From Eledone cirrhosa (Eukaryota; Mollusca; Cephalopoda; Octopoda; Eledonidae), in the NCBI GenBank assembly GCA_964016885.1, contig OZ024742.1, forward strand, positions 9,022,662 to 9,086,661: a stretch of 64,000 bases of DNA, read 5' to 3'. The position numbers and the translations under genes are program-made. Positions 42,443 to 51,710 of this stretch are shown here, piece after piece (position 1 is the first letter of the stretch; the number at the start of each line of letters is the position of its first letter). The notes under the pieces are model-generated. The model ran no database searches. It worked only from the letters and a program-made list of their open reading frames with translations, and was not told the DNA's origin.

Positions 42443-44020
42443 GAGTACATTAAATTATTACACCCAAAAGACTTAAAACTTAGACCTATTATAGCTGGTC
42501 CAACATGCCCCACTCACCGTCTAAGCAATTTTGTTGACATTATTTTGAAACCACTATGTATTCACATACACAGTTTCATCCGGGATGATATCGACTTCCT
42601 GTCCCATCTTCCCAAAACCACGGAAACGAATTCACTTCTACTCAGTTTTGATGTGGTAAGCCTTTACACCAACATTACACATGATTTAGGAATAAAGGCG
42701 GTTAAATACTGGGTGGAAAAACATAGAGAAGTGATTCCCATTAGATTCACAGCGCCATTTATATTAGACGCAGTTAAACTTATTCTGGAAAACAACACTT
42801 TCTTCTTCAATGGAAAGAATTACATCCAAATTAGAGGCACAGCGATGGGAACGAAGTTTGCTCCCGTTTACGCGAACTCTGTAATGGGATACTTAGAACA
42901 ACAACTCTACCAAGAAATAGAGGAAAAATATAGTACTGACTTTAGAAAGTACATTGAAAAATCTTGGAAGAGATACCTTGACGACTGTTTCATCATCTGG
43001 ACAGAATCTCTAGATACTCTGGATGAGTTCAATATCCTCCTGAATAACCTACACCCATCTCTCCAATTCACAAAAGAGATGAGTAGGACCAAATTACCAT
43101 TCCTAGATATAATGATAATCAAAAACGACACCACCATTACCACGGATATATATTATAAACACACAGACACCCATCAATATCTGAATTTTAAGTCGTGCCA
43201 TCCACCTCATACAAAACGCAACATCCCATACTGCCTAGCCAGAAGAATTTGTACCATTGTAGAAGATACGAATACCAGGTACAAACGCCTAACAGAACTA
43301 AGAGAATTTTTGCTCAAACAAAAATACCCATCTCTACTTATAGAAAATGGCATACAGCGGGCTATAAAAATACCTATACAACAACTTAGAACAACCCAAA
43401 GAAGAAGAAACCAAGAACTGGTCATACCATTTATAATGACACACAACCCATGTCACCAGAATATCTTCAACACTGCCAAAGCAAACCTACCAATCATTGC
43501 TCAAAGTAATGAATTAAAAGGCTTAATCACAAATCGATCTTTGACTCTTAGTAAAAGACAGCCAAAAAATTTGAAGCAATTGCTAACAAAAGCAAAGTTT
43601 GACCTTAACAACAAAGACCAATCATTCACTGTATCTAAATGCAATGATAATCGATGCGGCACATGTCAATCCATACACGCCGGTCAATATATGAAAACAA
43701 AAACTGGAAAAATATTCACAAATGCAAATATGAACTGCAAAAGCAGAAATCTAATTTACTGCATTAAATGCCCGAATTGTGAAGAACTATATGTCGGTCA
43801 AACTGGAAATGCACTATCGGAACGTGCACGGGTACACCGTCAACAAATCAGAGACCCAAATGTCCGTCATATACCCCTAAGCGGCCACCTGGCAACATGT
43901 GGTCAGGGAATATTTATAATATTCCCATTCTACAAATTACACAGCCCAAATGAAATCAAGAGAAAAATCAAAGAAAAGAATTTTATTGATAAATTCAAAC
44001 CCAAGCTAAATGAACAATAA
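42443..44020 (+). CDS. PLE-1 RT / GIY-YIG protein, 5'-truncated copy
   Basis: Open from the element junction at 42443 with no start of its own; the first Met is at 42545 (491 residues from there). It retains the catalytic Asp segment FDVVSLYTNI, GTAMGTKFAP, YLDD, the Cys cluster and the complete GIY-YIG domain. It lacks the N-terminal LSKGLKF and DKGG regions. Against the left copy I see only a few residue changes (Pro to His in CIHI.SFIRDD; Ser to Asn in HSP.EIKRK). Not expected to be autonomous. Antisense frames at 42907-43446 are shadows. Confidence 0.9.
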   Translation, partial: EYIKLLHPKDLKLRPIIAGPTCPTHRLSNFVDIILKPLCIHIHSFIRDDIDFLSHLPKTTETNSLLLSFDVVSLYTNITHDLGIKAVKYWVEKHREVIPIRFTAPFILDAVKLILENNTFFFNGKNYIQIRGTAMGTKFAPVYANSVMGYLEQQLYQEIEEKYSTDFRKYIEKSWKRYLDDCFIIWTESLDTLDEFNILLNNLHPSLQFTKEMSRTKLPFLDIMIIKNDTTITTDIYYKHTDTHQYLNFKSCHPPHTKRNIPYCLARRICTIVEDTNTRYKRLTELREFLLKQKYPSLLIENGIQRAIKIPIQQLRTTQRRRNQELVIPFIMTHNPCHQNIFNTAKANLPIIAQSNELKGLITNRSLTLSKRQPKNLKQLLTKAKFDLNNKDQSFTVSKCNDNRCGTCQSIHAGQYMKTKTGKIFTNANMNCKSRNLIYCIKCPNCEELYVGQTGNALSERARVHRQQIRDPNVRHIPLSGHLATCGQGIFIIFPFYKLHSPNEIKRKIKEKNFIDKFKPKLNEQ

Positions 44021-44395
44021 TAACGCCTAGGGGTATTACTTCTACTACCACTATGACCACGACCACTAACAACAACAACAACAACAATAATAATAATAAT
44101 AAAAGTGATGTTGATGGTGATGATTAATAGAAAATGCTATTTTCATCATTTCAAAAAAGCAAAACAATTGATACGTTGGATATGACTATTGGTCGTTAGC
44201 ATGCTCAACCAGCCGTGACGCTTAAACCAATCAGCTGTAGTAATTCAGTGAAACTACACACTGATTGGTCGAAATACAGTTTACAGGGCTTTGCATTCTG
44301 GAGCCACTTTTCTCTGTATAAAATGTATAAAAGGTAGGAAATTTACCCATGTCATTACAGTTGAAAATTGCAAACTCGACTGTCACCACATATCA

Positions 44396-44434
44396 TGAAC
44401 CTGAAGATTGCGAAAGCATGAAAGTACTTGTTCA
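44396..44434 (+). ncRNA. Hammerhead ribozyme motif, PLE-1 right copy
   Basis: Stem I is TGAAC (44396-44400) with GTTCA (44430-44434), 5 perfect pairs. The core CTGAAGA (44401-44407) matches CUGANGA. Stem II is TGC/GCA closed by a GAAA tetraloop, with a T-T mismatch at 10.1/11.1 (44408-44419). GAA is at 44420-44422. Stem III is the self-complementary AGTACT (44423-44428), giving A15.1-U16.1. T44429 is the base before the predicted cut. The minimal stem III fits the small type I hammerheads known from PLE terminal repeats and suggests dimer-assisted folding. Activity is inferred. Confidence 0.8.
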
Positions 44435-44554
44435 ATTAACACTTAGAATTTAATATTCTATCATACTATTTCATTATAATACCATTATATATATTTTAAA
44501 GGATTGTAAATAAAACGAGTAAATCAGACAAAGTTGGAATTCCTCTTATTAATA

Positions 44555-44674
44555 TAATCTTCTATACACAATCATACACACCCGTGTATATTTACCTATC
44601 TATATCTATATCTATACCTATCTATATATATATATATATATATATACTACTTACATCAAATGTGAGTGTATATA
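44555..44674. other. Spacer between PLE-1 and Helitron
   Basis: TATC/TA-rich sequence with a short (TA)n run, ending in A directly before the Helitron 5' TC. Confidence 0.7.
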
Positions 44675-44935
44675 TCTAATATATAAAGTGAAGTTGGGCG
44701 TTATTTGTTTGTTTGTTTCGTGTCCCGAGCTTGCAGGCTACACCGTTCATCCGATTTTCATGAAATTTGACACATATATAAAACTCGACGCGTATATTGG
44801 AATAGGCTACTTGCAATTTTCGAAAAATCGATAATCGGGCCCCCAGAAGCCAAAAATCGATATTTTCAAAAGTCGTCCGATTTCGATGAAACTCGGCGGA
44901 AGTGTGTATTTTCATCCGGGGATGAACGTGAGCTA

Positions 44936-44996
44936 AATATTGATGTTTGCCTCTGTGGGTCCGATAATCGGATCCACAGAGGCAAACATCAATATT
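44936..44996. repeat. Near-perfect 61-bp palindrome in the Helitron
   Basis: Two arms of about 30 bases (AATATTGATGTTTGCC... and its complement) meet with essentially no loop around CCGATAATCGG, with one mismatch. Confidence 0.9.
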
Positions 44997-45539
44997 TTCA
45001 GAATTCGTCCGATTTCAATGAAATTTGATATTACCACAATAATAGATCCATTAGGAGTTACTCCAAGGCTGCAAAATTTCAGAAAGTTTTTTTAAACTCA
45101 TAAATCATGCGTTAAATGAGACCTTTAAGAGACAATTATTCATAGTTTAATTATCAATGGCGCAATATCTTCTATCCTGGGGCCAATTCTCCACGCAGAG
45201 TCTTAAAGCATCCCTTCGCGCACGCTGTTATCTATCAGCTTCATTGAGCATCACCATCCGACAACCGAAAAACGCCATTCTTCTTGCTTCCATTTGTCGC
45301 GACTCCCGCCATGCAAAGAACGTTCAATCTATCAGGATTATCCACCGTAAGTCTCTTTAAATTAACGCTCACCATATTCAGCAAACCTTTTATGCCGATT
45401 CTTCCATTTCTTATATAAGGACTATCAAGACTATACCGCCGCGCATCATCCTGTATTGCGCCCAGTCTTTTCAAGCGAACATCGAGCCTCCATGCGCTCT
45501 CTTCATTCCCGTGGTCCCATTACCGTAACATAATGAGGC

Positions 45540-46300
45540 ATCCGTCAACCCCTGCCCTCCCCCTTCCCATGCACGGCGTCGTCCCACTGCATCGTCATAC
45601 CTCACCATGCCGCATTACTGCCCTGTCGGCCACGATCCCCTCCTCAGCCCTTTCTTTGGCCTGCCCGCCGTGCTCCTGCCTTGCACCCGGTTTTCTCAAA
45701 CAATCATCGTGCCTCCCGGTGCTCTCTACATTCCCGAGGTGCAACTCAATTGGCATGCTGCAGTCACGCCCTGGCAGCCGCCATGCACCCTGCCCTTTCG
45801 TCATGCCTCATCATGCTGCATCCCTCCCCTCTCAGCCGCCATCCACTCCCCGACCCTTTCTACTGCCTAGACATGGCAGTCTTGAGGACCCAGTTGCATC
45901 CTTGCCACCGTCAACCCCTGCCCTCTCCGTTCCTTGCACGCCGTCGTCCCACTGCATCCTCATGCATCACCATGCTGCATCAATGCTCTGTCAGCCGCAA
46001 TCCCCTCCTCAGCCCTTTCTTTTACCTGCCCACAGTGCTCCTTCAAGACTGTCATGGCTCACCATGCGGCATCCTTGCCACCGTCCACCCCTGCCCTCTT
46101 CCTTGACTGCTGGCCGTCGTTCCACTGCATAGTCATGCCTAAGGATGCCACATCCATGGACTTTCAGCCACCATCCCTTCCTCGGCTCTTTCTTTTGCCT
46201 GACCGCCGTGCTCCTTCAAGACTCCCATGGCTATCTATGCTGCATCAATTCCTTGCCACCCTCTTAAACGTCATCAGCATGGCTTATTGTTTCCTCATCT
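45540..46300. repeat. C-rich imperfect tandem repeats in the Helitron
   Basis: Four related segments start with CATGCCTCA or similar at about 45595, 45802, 45961 and 46133, spaced about 160-207 bp. Several share CCCCTCCTCAGCCCTTTCTT and CCGTGCTCCT. The GC content stands out from the AT-rich surroundings. A second set (TTTAAATTAA.G.TCA.CATGTTCAGCAAA) recurs near 45350, 46355 and 46640. Confidence 0.7.
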
Positions 46301-46639
46301 GACCACCGATTTTCGCAGGCTAAACACAATACCAACGTGCACGATAGTCCATGGTAAATATTTTTAATTACATGTTCATCATGCTTAGCAAAGGATGAAT
46401 AGCAACACTTTCATTTCTCCTGACATGCCTTTCTGTCAATTATGGCCGAGAAGCATCCTGTGTAGCATCGCGTCTTCTCAAGCGATCAGCGTGCCTTCCA
46501 CTGTCCTCACAATTGAGTCACAACGCCGCATCTATTCCCTGCGACGCCCCTAAACATCATCAGCATGGCTTATTTTTCTGCCGCGTTTAACCGGCCCTCA
46601 TTCTAGAGCAGAAGCAACAAAACCGCACGATGATGATGC

Positions 46640-47440
46640 GTAGGTCTATTTAAATTAATGGTTAACATGTTCAGCAAAACAATTGTACCAATTCATTACA
46701 TCTTAGAGGTCGGGATTCGCAATTTCTACGATTTCAATATTGACACAACAGTCCGTCAGGTTTTTTGGCACATGTTGCTCCGATAGGAATATCACCGTGA
46801 TTTTCACTTAATTCGTAAGTGTTCAGTCTTCCGTATGCTTTTATTTGTTATTGATACAACACCGACTACAATCATCTAACTTCACTTTGTAGGCTAGACG
46901 CGAATCACAAGGAAAACAATCCTCTGATATACAACCCCACCAAATTCTTTGGTCTACCTAGATTTCAATGGCTATATCCTTTGCTTTTGTACGGTTGTAC
47001 ATTTGACAATGTCACAAAATATTATTCCACTTGATTCCGACCTTTCAGCTATGAATTGGGCAGTGTCTTAAAATCCCGGTTTATTTGCGTGCAATTTTCG
47101 GGTATCTTATGAATGGAGAATCGAAAACCCTTTTTCTCATAACCTGATACATGCGTTACACATGCTCCATGGATGTTTGTGGACTATTTTTTCAAAATAC
47201 CAATATCACAGATTGGAGCACAAAAAGAAACGTTTGTTCTTCATTTATTTCGGTTAAAGCATCCTGCTGGAATTTAGCGCAGACCCGTTTAAATCCAGCG
47301 CCTTATAACCCCGAGTGTAACCGGGTACACCAGCTAGAAAGACAAATGGAAACATTGTTTCCTCGGGCTGATTTGACGAAAGTCGATTTATTTCCACAAC
47401 AAATTAACAAACCATACTTGAAGACACGTTGAGGCTGTTG
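46640..47440. other. Helitron interior, no supported gene
   Basis: Mixed-composition sequence. The 93-residue frame at 47151-47432 spans the second terminus-like hairpin and has no recognised domain. Confidence 0.5.
47310..47338 (+). other. Second Helitron 3'-terminus-like motif
   Basis: CCCCGAGTGTAACCGGG forms a short hairpin, followed by TACACCAG and CTAG (47335-47338). The layout matches the terminal motif at 48015-48042. It could be an older or bypassed 3' end, with 47339-48042 captured by readthrough. Confidence 0.5.
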
Positions 47441-48042
47441 CAAAAGGCAATAACCCTAGACACAATTATGATCAACTTTTTTTCACCTATAGCAAATTTA
47501 CCGGGACAGGTTTTTAGCTACTCAAATCTACTTCAGAGGTCACGCATTCTGTAAAAAAATCCATAAAACTGAAGCGGGGGTTCGACTTTGCACAAAAAAC
47601 AAGGCACAGTTTCAAATGGGAAAACTTTTTACAGGAACGTCCGATTTTCTTGAAAACTGTCGCAAAAAACTCGCCATTATGACGCAGTTCAGATAAAGTC
47701 CCTTTTATTTCTTCTTCTGCACATGTGAGCGCGAAATTTGTAAAAGAAAAACTGTGAAAAAATCGACTTTTTCACCCTGCTTTAAAAATCAACTGAGAAT
47801 TCAATTTCAAGTGAATTTGACTTCCGTCAGTCGTGCAAAGAACAATTTCAACGATACACTGTGTACCTAGAATTGATCCATTATTTATGCTCAATTACAC
47901 ACCTGCGTCTACTAACCTCTGTTTTTTTTCCTTGAGGTTCGAAGGTTTTTGCACCTGTGATGCGCGGGAAGTAACTTTCACACATTTTAACAACAGAGCA
48001 AAGGTCTACTTACACCCGGGCAACGCCGGGTACTTCTGCTAG

Positions 48043-48370
48043 TATATATATATATATATGTGTGACTGTATATATATATATATATGTGTGACTGTATATA
48101 TATATATATATATGTGTGACTGTATATATATATATATATATGTGTGTGTGTCTGTATATATATATATATATGTGTGACTGTATATATATATCTATATATA
48201 TCTATATATGTGTGTCTGTATATATATATATATATATGTGTGACTTATATATATATATATATGTGTGTGTGACTGTATATATATGTATGTGTGACTGTAT
48301 ATATATATGTATGTGTGACTATATATATATATATGTGTATGACTGTATATATATATATATATGTGTATGA

Positions 48371-48422
<52 letters not shown>
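48043..48422. repeat. (TA)n TGTGTGACTG minisatellite, left of PLE-2
   Basis: TGTGTGACTG or variants alternate with TA runs of variable length; the last part is a pure TA run. The same array occurs on the other side of PLE-2. Confidence 0.95.
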
Positions 48423-48429
<7 letters not shown>

Positions 48430-49424
48430 ATCAAAAGATGGTTAAAGGCGTTCCATGTATTTTATTATGCGTATTTCAAAAACAAACATCATCATGCAAT
48501 AATATTTGTGTTTTCATCAGATAAAACAGGAGAACATGATATGAAGGCTAAAAAACACTTGTGGATAGTGCAGTTTTAAATCAACATATGAAAAGTGCTT
48601 TTAGATTGATGTGTGATATTGGGAAAAATATTTTATTTAGAGGGGGGGGGGGAGGATGAAAAAGGGGAGGAGATGAGAGGGAGAGATGGGTGATAGAGAA
48701 AAAGAGATAGTTTTTATAACTGAGAGAAGATATATTGTTTTACATAGAGAGGTTGAAAACCGTTGGAAGATAATGTATAAATTAAAAGAATTTGAAAATT
48801 AACGAAGGGAAGATATGTACGAGGAAAAAATATTTTATTTAGGGAGGGGGGGGGGATGAAAAAAGGGGGAGGAGATGAGAGTGAAGGTGGAGAGAGAGAG
48901 ATGGGTGATAGAGAGAAAGAGATAGTTTTTATAACTGAGAAAAGATATATTGTTTTACATAGAGAGGTTGAGAACCGTTGGAAGATAATGTATAAATTAA
49001 AAGAATTTGAAAATTAACGAAGGGAATTTATGTATGAAGATAGAGAGAAAAAATAATAATTGTGGATGAATATTCTAACGTCAAAAAAAGTGTATGTTGA
49101 TAAGTATTGTGGCAATTTCAAAATTAACGAAGAGAAAAAATTATTAAGGTTTGTGTGTAGAAGGATTTGAGAAAAATAATGTGAAGTTAAAGTTTGTTTA
49201 TTGAAGGAATTGATAATATGTGCGAATAAAGAGTTAATATGTATTAAGAATGAGTTCGTTGATGGGGAGAAAAAAATAATAAATTAAGGATGAATTTGAG
49301 ATTAAAAAGTTTTATGATAGAGAGAAAAAATAATAATAATTGCGGATGAATAATCTAACGTCAAAAAAACAAATGTATATGTTATGAAGGATTTTACAAG
49401 GTGAAGATAGAAAGAGGGTAATGA
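48423..49424. repeat. PLE-2 left inverted repeat arm
   Basis: The 3' noncoding region of PLE-2. It contains an internal tandem duplication of about 210 bp: the block with AGAGATAGTTTTTATAACTG and GGAAGATAATGTATAAATTA occurs at about 48700-48805 and 48905-49015. G runs occur near 48642 and 48845. Confidence 0.88.
48458..48528 (-). ncRNA. Hammerhead ribozyme motif, PLE-2 left arm
   Basis: Minus-strand partner of the motif at 52615-52685, downstream of the RT gene in the sense direction. The core CTGATGA (48514-48520 on the complement), the long stem II and the 8-bp stem I are conserved. Stem III is weakened by one change (ATACGCAT instead of ATGCGCAT). Confidence 0.7.
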
Positions 49425-49601
49425 GTAAACAAGTATTATAGAGTGTATAATGCCCTTTGAAGTAAGGTAGGAAGATGGGTATATTTTAAAGAGGTGTATG
49501 TATATGTGCCTTTGAGAAAAGATTCTAAATTGAAAAAGAATTGAATATTAACTGTATAATTTGTGAAAAGTCCTATGGAATTTATGCAGGCACATAGAAA
49601 A

Positions 49602-51710
49602 CTAATCTGTACGTCTATTTATTATAGAATCTAGATTAGAGATAATGGTAAATTTTTCATTTAGGCAGATATTACAGATTTTAGATAGAGAGCTGTTCAA
49701 GTATGAGGATGCAGAAGAAACCTTCTTCCAAAAGATGGTATATTTAATGTTTTTGTCTTTCAAGGACCATATGAGTTCTGAGAGAGCCGTGTTGGTTCTT
49801 TTAAGTTTGTATTTGAAAGATGAATGGTGATTATAGAGACGAGCTTTAAAAGAGGTGGAAGTGGAGCCAAAATAGGTGAAGGAATTGGTGCTAGTTATAA
49901 CTTTACATTCATAAATTAAGTTTTTATCGAGACAATGGTTGTTGAGAGGACATTTATTTTTAATGCAGCAGTTGCAATTAGAGAGATTATTAATGAGTGA
50001 CCTAGTGTTATCTATAGAAGGAATTGGATTGGAGAAGTTGTTTGCGATAGAAATAATAGGAATAATAGTTTCTTGATTTAGAGTTGGATTATGAACATTT
50101 AGCGAAGTTGTGTTTGACGTTGTATTTGGGTTTACAGAAGTTAGCCTAGGGTTTACAATGACGTCGGGAGTACTATTACTGTTATTATGAAATTCAATGT
50201 TGGAAGGAAGAGATTTAGTATTTAGTATTTTATTGTTGTGTTTAGAGATGATGTTGGAAATATTGGAGGATGTAGAATAAGAAAATTTGATGGTGTGTTT
50301 GTTAAATATTTTACTATAGATATGTGAGGGAGGGAAGCATTTATTTAAGGCACTAAAAAATAATTTAGGAATAATGTTATTAATAGAGATGGAGAAAGGA
50401 GCATTATACCAGATTATGTTTTTGTATCTAGGTCTTTTATTAAAATTATTGGAATGATCATGATTAATTATTCTACTGTAAGTTTTTCTAGAATTTGTTT
50501 CTTTACTATATTTGATTTTATCTGGATAGCCGGCTTTAGAAAGTGCGTTATTATAGTAATTGGCGTTAGCATCAAAGATGTTTTTATTAGAAGATATGTT
50601 AGATATTCTTTTTCCAATATTACTAACTATAGCATTCTTGATATTGGTAGGATGGTTAGATTTAAAGTTAACATAATTTAGGTCCTCATTGTTTTTATGG
50701 TAAGGGTAATATAGGCCAGTGTCAAGATTAAGAGATACATCCAAGAAATTAGCTAGTTTGATACTATTATCAAATTCAATTTTTAGGTTATGTTGGTTAA
50801 AGAGATTACGTATATTGTTCTTAAAAATATTAAGGTTAACTATATTGCAATTTAGGATAGTAAAGAGTCCATCGTCACGATAAATTCCACCGCGAAGATG
50901 AGGAATTTTCCGACTCAAAGAGTTCAAAATGAAGATACCGATTAAATCAGTCAATTGGGATGAATTGGATGCTCCCATTGTGATGTCGAAGTTGTTAGAG
51001 GTATCGGCTCTGGTCCAATATTCGTTGTTGAACTCTAGGATGGTTTTACGTGCGGTGAGGATGATGTGAAGTTCATCTGTGGTGATGTCAGAATATTTAA
51101 GTGCGAAAGATAGAGCATTATTGAGAAGTGAAGGCGAAATGGAGGAATAGTAGCTGGCAATATCAAATTGAATAAATTTTAGTTTATTTTTATTATTCAA
51201 TTTGTTGAACCAGCCAATCACTTCAGAAGTACCAACCCATAAATTTAGGTTCAAAGAAGAGCAATTAGAACTAACCTGTGGGATAATTCTATCCAAGATG
51301 GCTTTACTAACAAACCCCAGATCAGATTTAGAGGGGGCGATTAATCTAACAGGTAGTTCAGTGCGAAAATTGTTTTTGTGATCCTTGAGATTTATCCTCG
51401 GAGTTCTTGGGAGGAATGGTTCGGTCTTTTTTTCAATGCCAAGTTTTGACATAATCTCAGAGGCTTCAAGGTTTATGTATTCTAAATTTTCATGGTTGGT
51501 TTTACGATACTTTTTCCTAAGTTCCTTTAGGATAAGGTTGTTATAATTATCCTTGGAAATACCATATAAGTTATTGGTTTTGTCAGAGTGGACTAAAACA
51601 TTTTTTGAGGAATTTAGGTTAGAAATTGTGTTCTTGAGATTTACAAGGTGCTCTTGTCCTTTGTAAGGGTATCTCTTGAATTTAAGATTTTTTATTATTT
51701 TAGTTAATTC
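49602..51710 (-). CDS. PLE-2 reverse transcriptase / GIY-YIG endonuclease
   Basis: A PLE protein from a family clearly different from PLE-1. From the Met at 51450-51452 there are 616 residues: INLKDHK (about 21-27), FDIASYYSSI (catalytic Asp about 97), MGASNSSQ (159-166), YRDD (191-194), LDVS and SNHP (about 265-268), an Asn/Ser-rich linker, CPLNNHC (501-507), LIYECKV (512-518), YFGS (527-530), Arg 538, His 542 and a C-terminal CNIC (593-596). These fit RT plus C-terminal GIY-YIG. The frame is open upstream to 51710 and includes the family motif SDKTNNLY around 51580, which takes the place of DKG, so the Met is internal. A TGA lies at 51711-51713, exactly where the inverted arm begins. The copy is 5'-truncated. 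Antisense frames at 49645 and 50454 are shadows. Confidence 0.9.
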   Translation of the reverse strand, partial: ELTKIIKNLKFKRYPYKGQEHLVNLKNTISNLNSSKNVLVHSDKTNNLYGISKDNYNNLILKELRKKYRKTNHENLEYINLEASEIMSKLGIEKKTEPFLPRTPRINLKDHKNNFRTELPVRLIAPSKSDLGFVSKAILDRIIPQVSSNCSSLNLNLWVGTSEVIGWFNKLNNKNKLKFIQFDIASYYSSISPSLLNNALSFALKYSDITTDELHIILTARKTILEFNNEYWTRADTSNNFDITMGASNSSQLTDLIGIFILNSLSRKIPHLRGGIYRDDGLFTILNCNIVNLNIFKNNIRNLFNQHNLKIEFDNSIKLANFLDVSLNLDTGLYYPYHKNNEDLNYVNFKSNHPTNIKNAIVSNIGKRISNISSNKNIFDANANYYNNALSKAGYPDKIKYSKETNSRKTYSRIINHDHSNNFNKRPRYKNIIWYNAPFSISINNIIPKLFFSALNKCFPPSHIYSKIFNKHTIKFSYSTSSNISNIISKHNNKILNTKSLPSNIEFHNNSNSTPDVIVNPRLTSVNPNTTSNTTSLNVHNPTLNQETIIPIISIANNFSNPIPSIDNTRSLINNLSNCNCCIKNKCPLNNHCLDKNLIYECKVITSTNSFTYFGSTSTSFKARLYNHHSSFKYKLKRTNTALSELIWSLKDKNIKYTIFWKKVSSASSYLNSSLSKICNICLNEKFTIISNLDSIINRRTD

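Larger units (their letters stand above)
42441..44554 (+). mobile_element. Penelope-like element PLE-1, right copy, 5'-truncated
   Basis: Plus-strand copy in head-to-head contact with the left copy. It begins abruptly inside the RT gene (GAGTACATTAAATTATTACA) and runs through the stop, the noncoding region, the hammerhead and the terminal AATTCCTCTTATTAA. The very low divergence from the left copy, the junction at 42440/42441 with no spacer, and the single 3'-end type on both outer sides suggest one event or a very recent inverted duplication. Confidence 0.92.
44675..48042 (+). mobile_element. Non-autonomous Helitron
   Basis: Starts TCTAATATATAAAGTGAAG and ends with a hairpin (CCCGG gcaacg CCGGG, 48015-48030), then TACTTCTG and CTAG at 48039-48042. 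It is flanked by A on the left and T on the right. TC...CTRR ends, a subterminal 3' hairpin and A/T insertion are Helitron hallmarks. The 3.4-kb interior shows no Rep or helicase frame, so it is non-autonomous. It holds a long palindrome near the 5' end, C-rich imperfect repeats and a second possible 3' terminus near 47338. Frames at 45157-46302 are open because of the C-rich composition and lack family signals. Confidence 0.82.

Noticed and set aside
40509..43446. Paired frames on the strand opposite PLE-1 (64-79 residues)
   Set aside because: Exact shadows of the RT/endonuclease gene, duplicated because the element is an inverted pair.
45533..46302. Overlapping 199-, 141- and 122-residue frames in the Helitron
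   Set aside because: Open in several frames at once because the sequence is C-rich and stop-poor. No domain or conserved motif seen.
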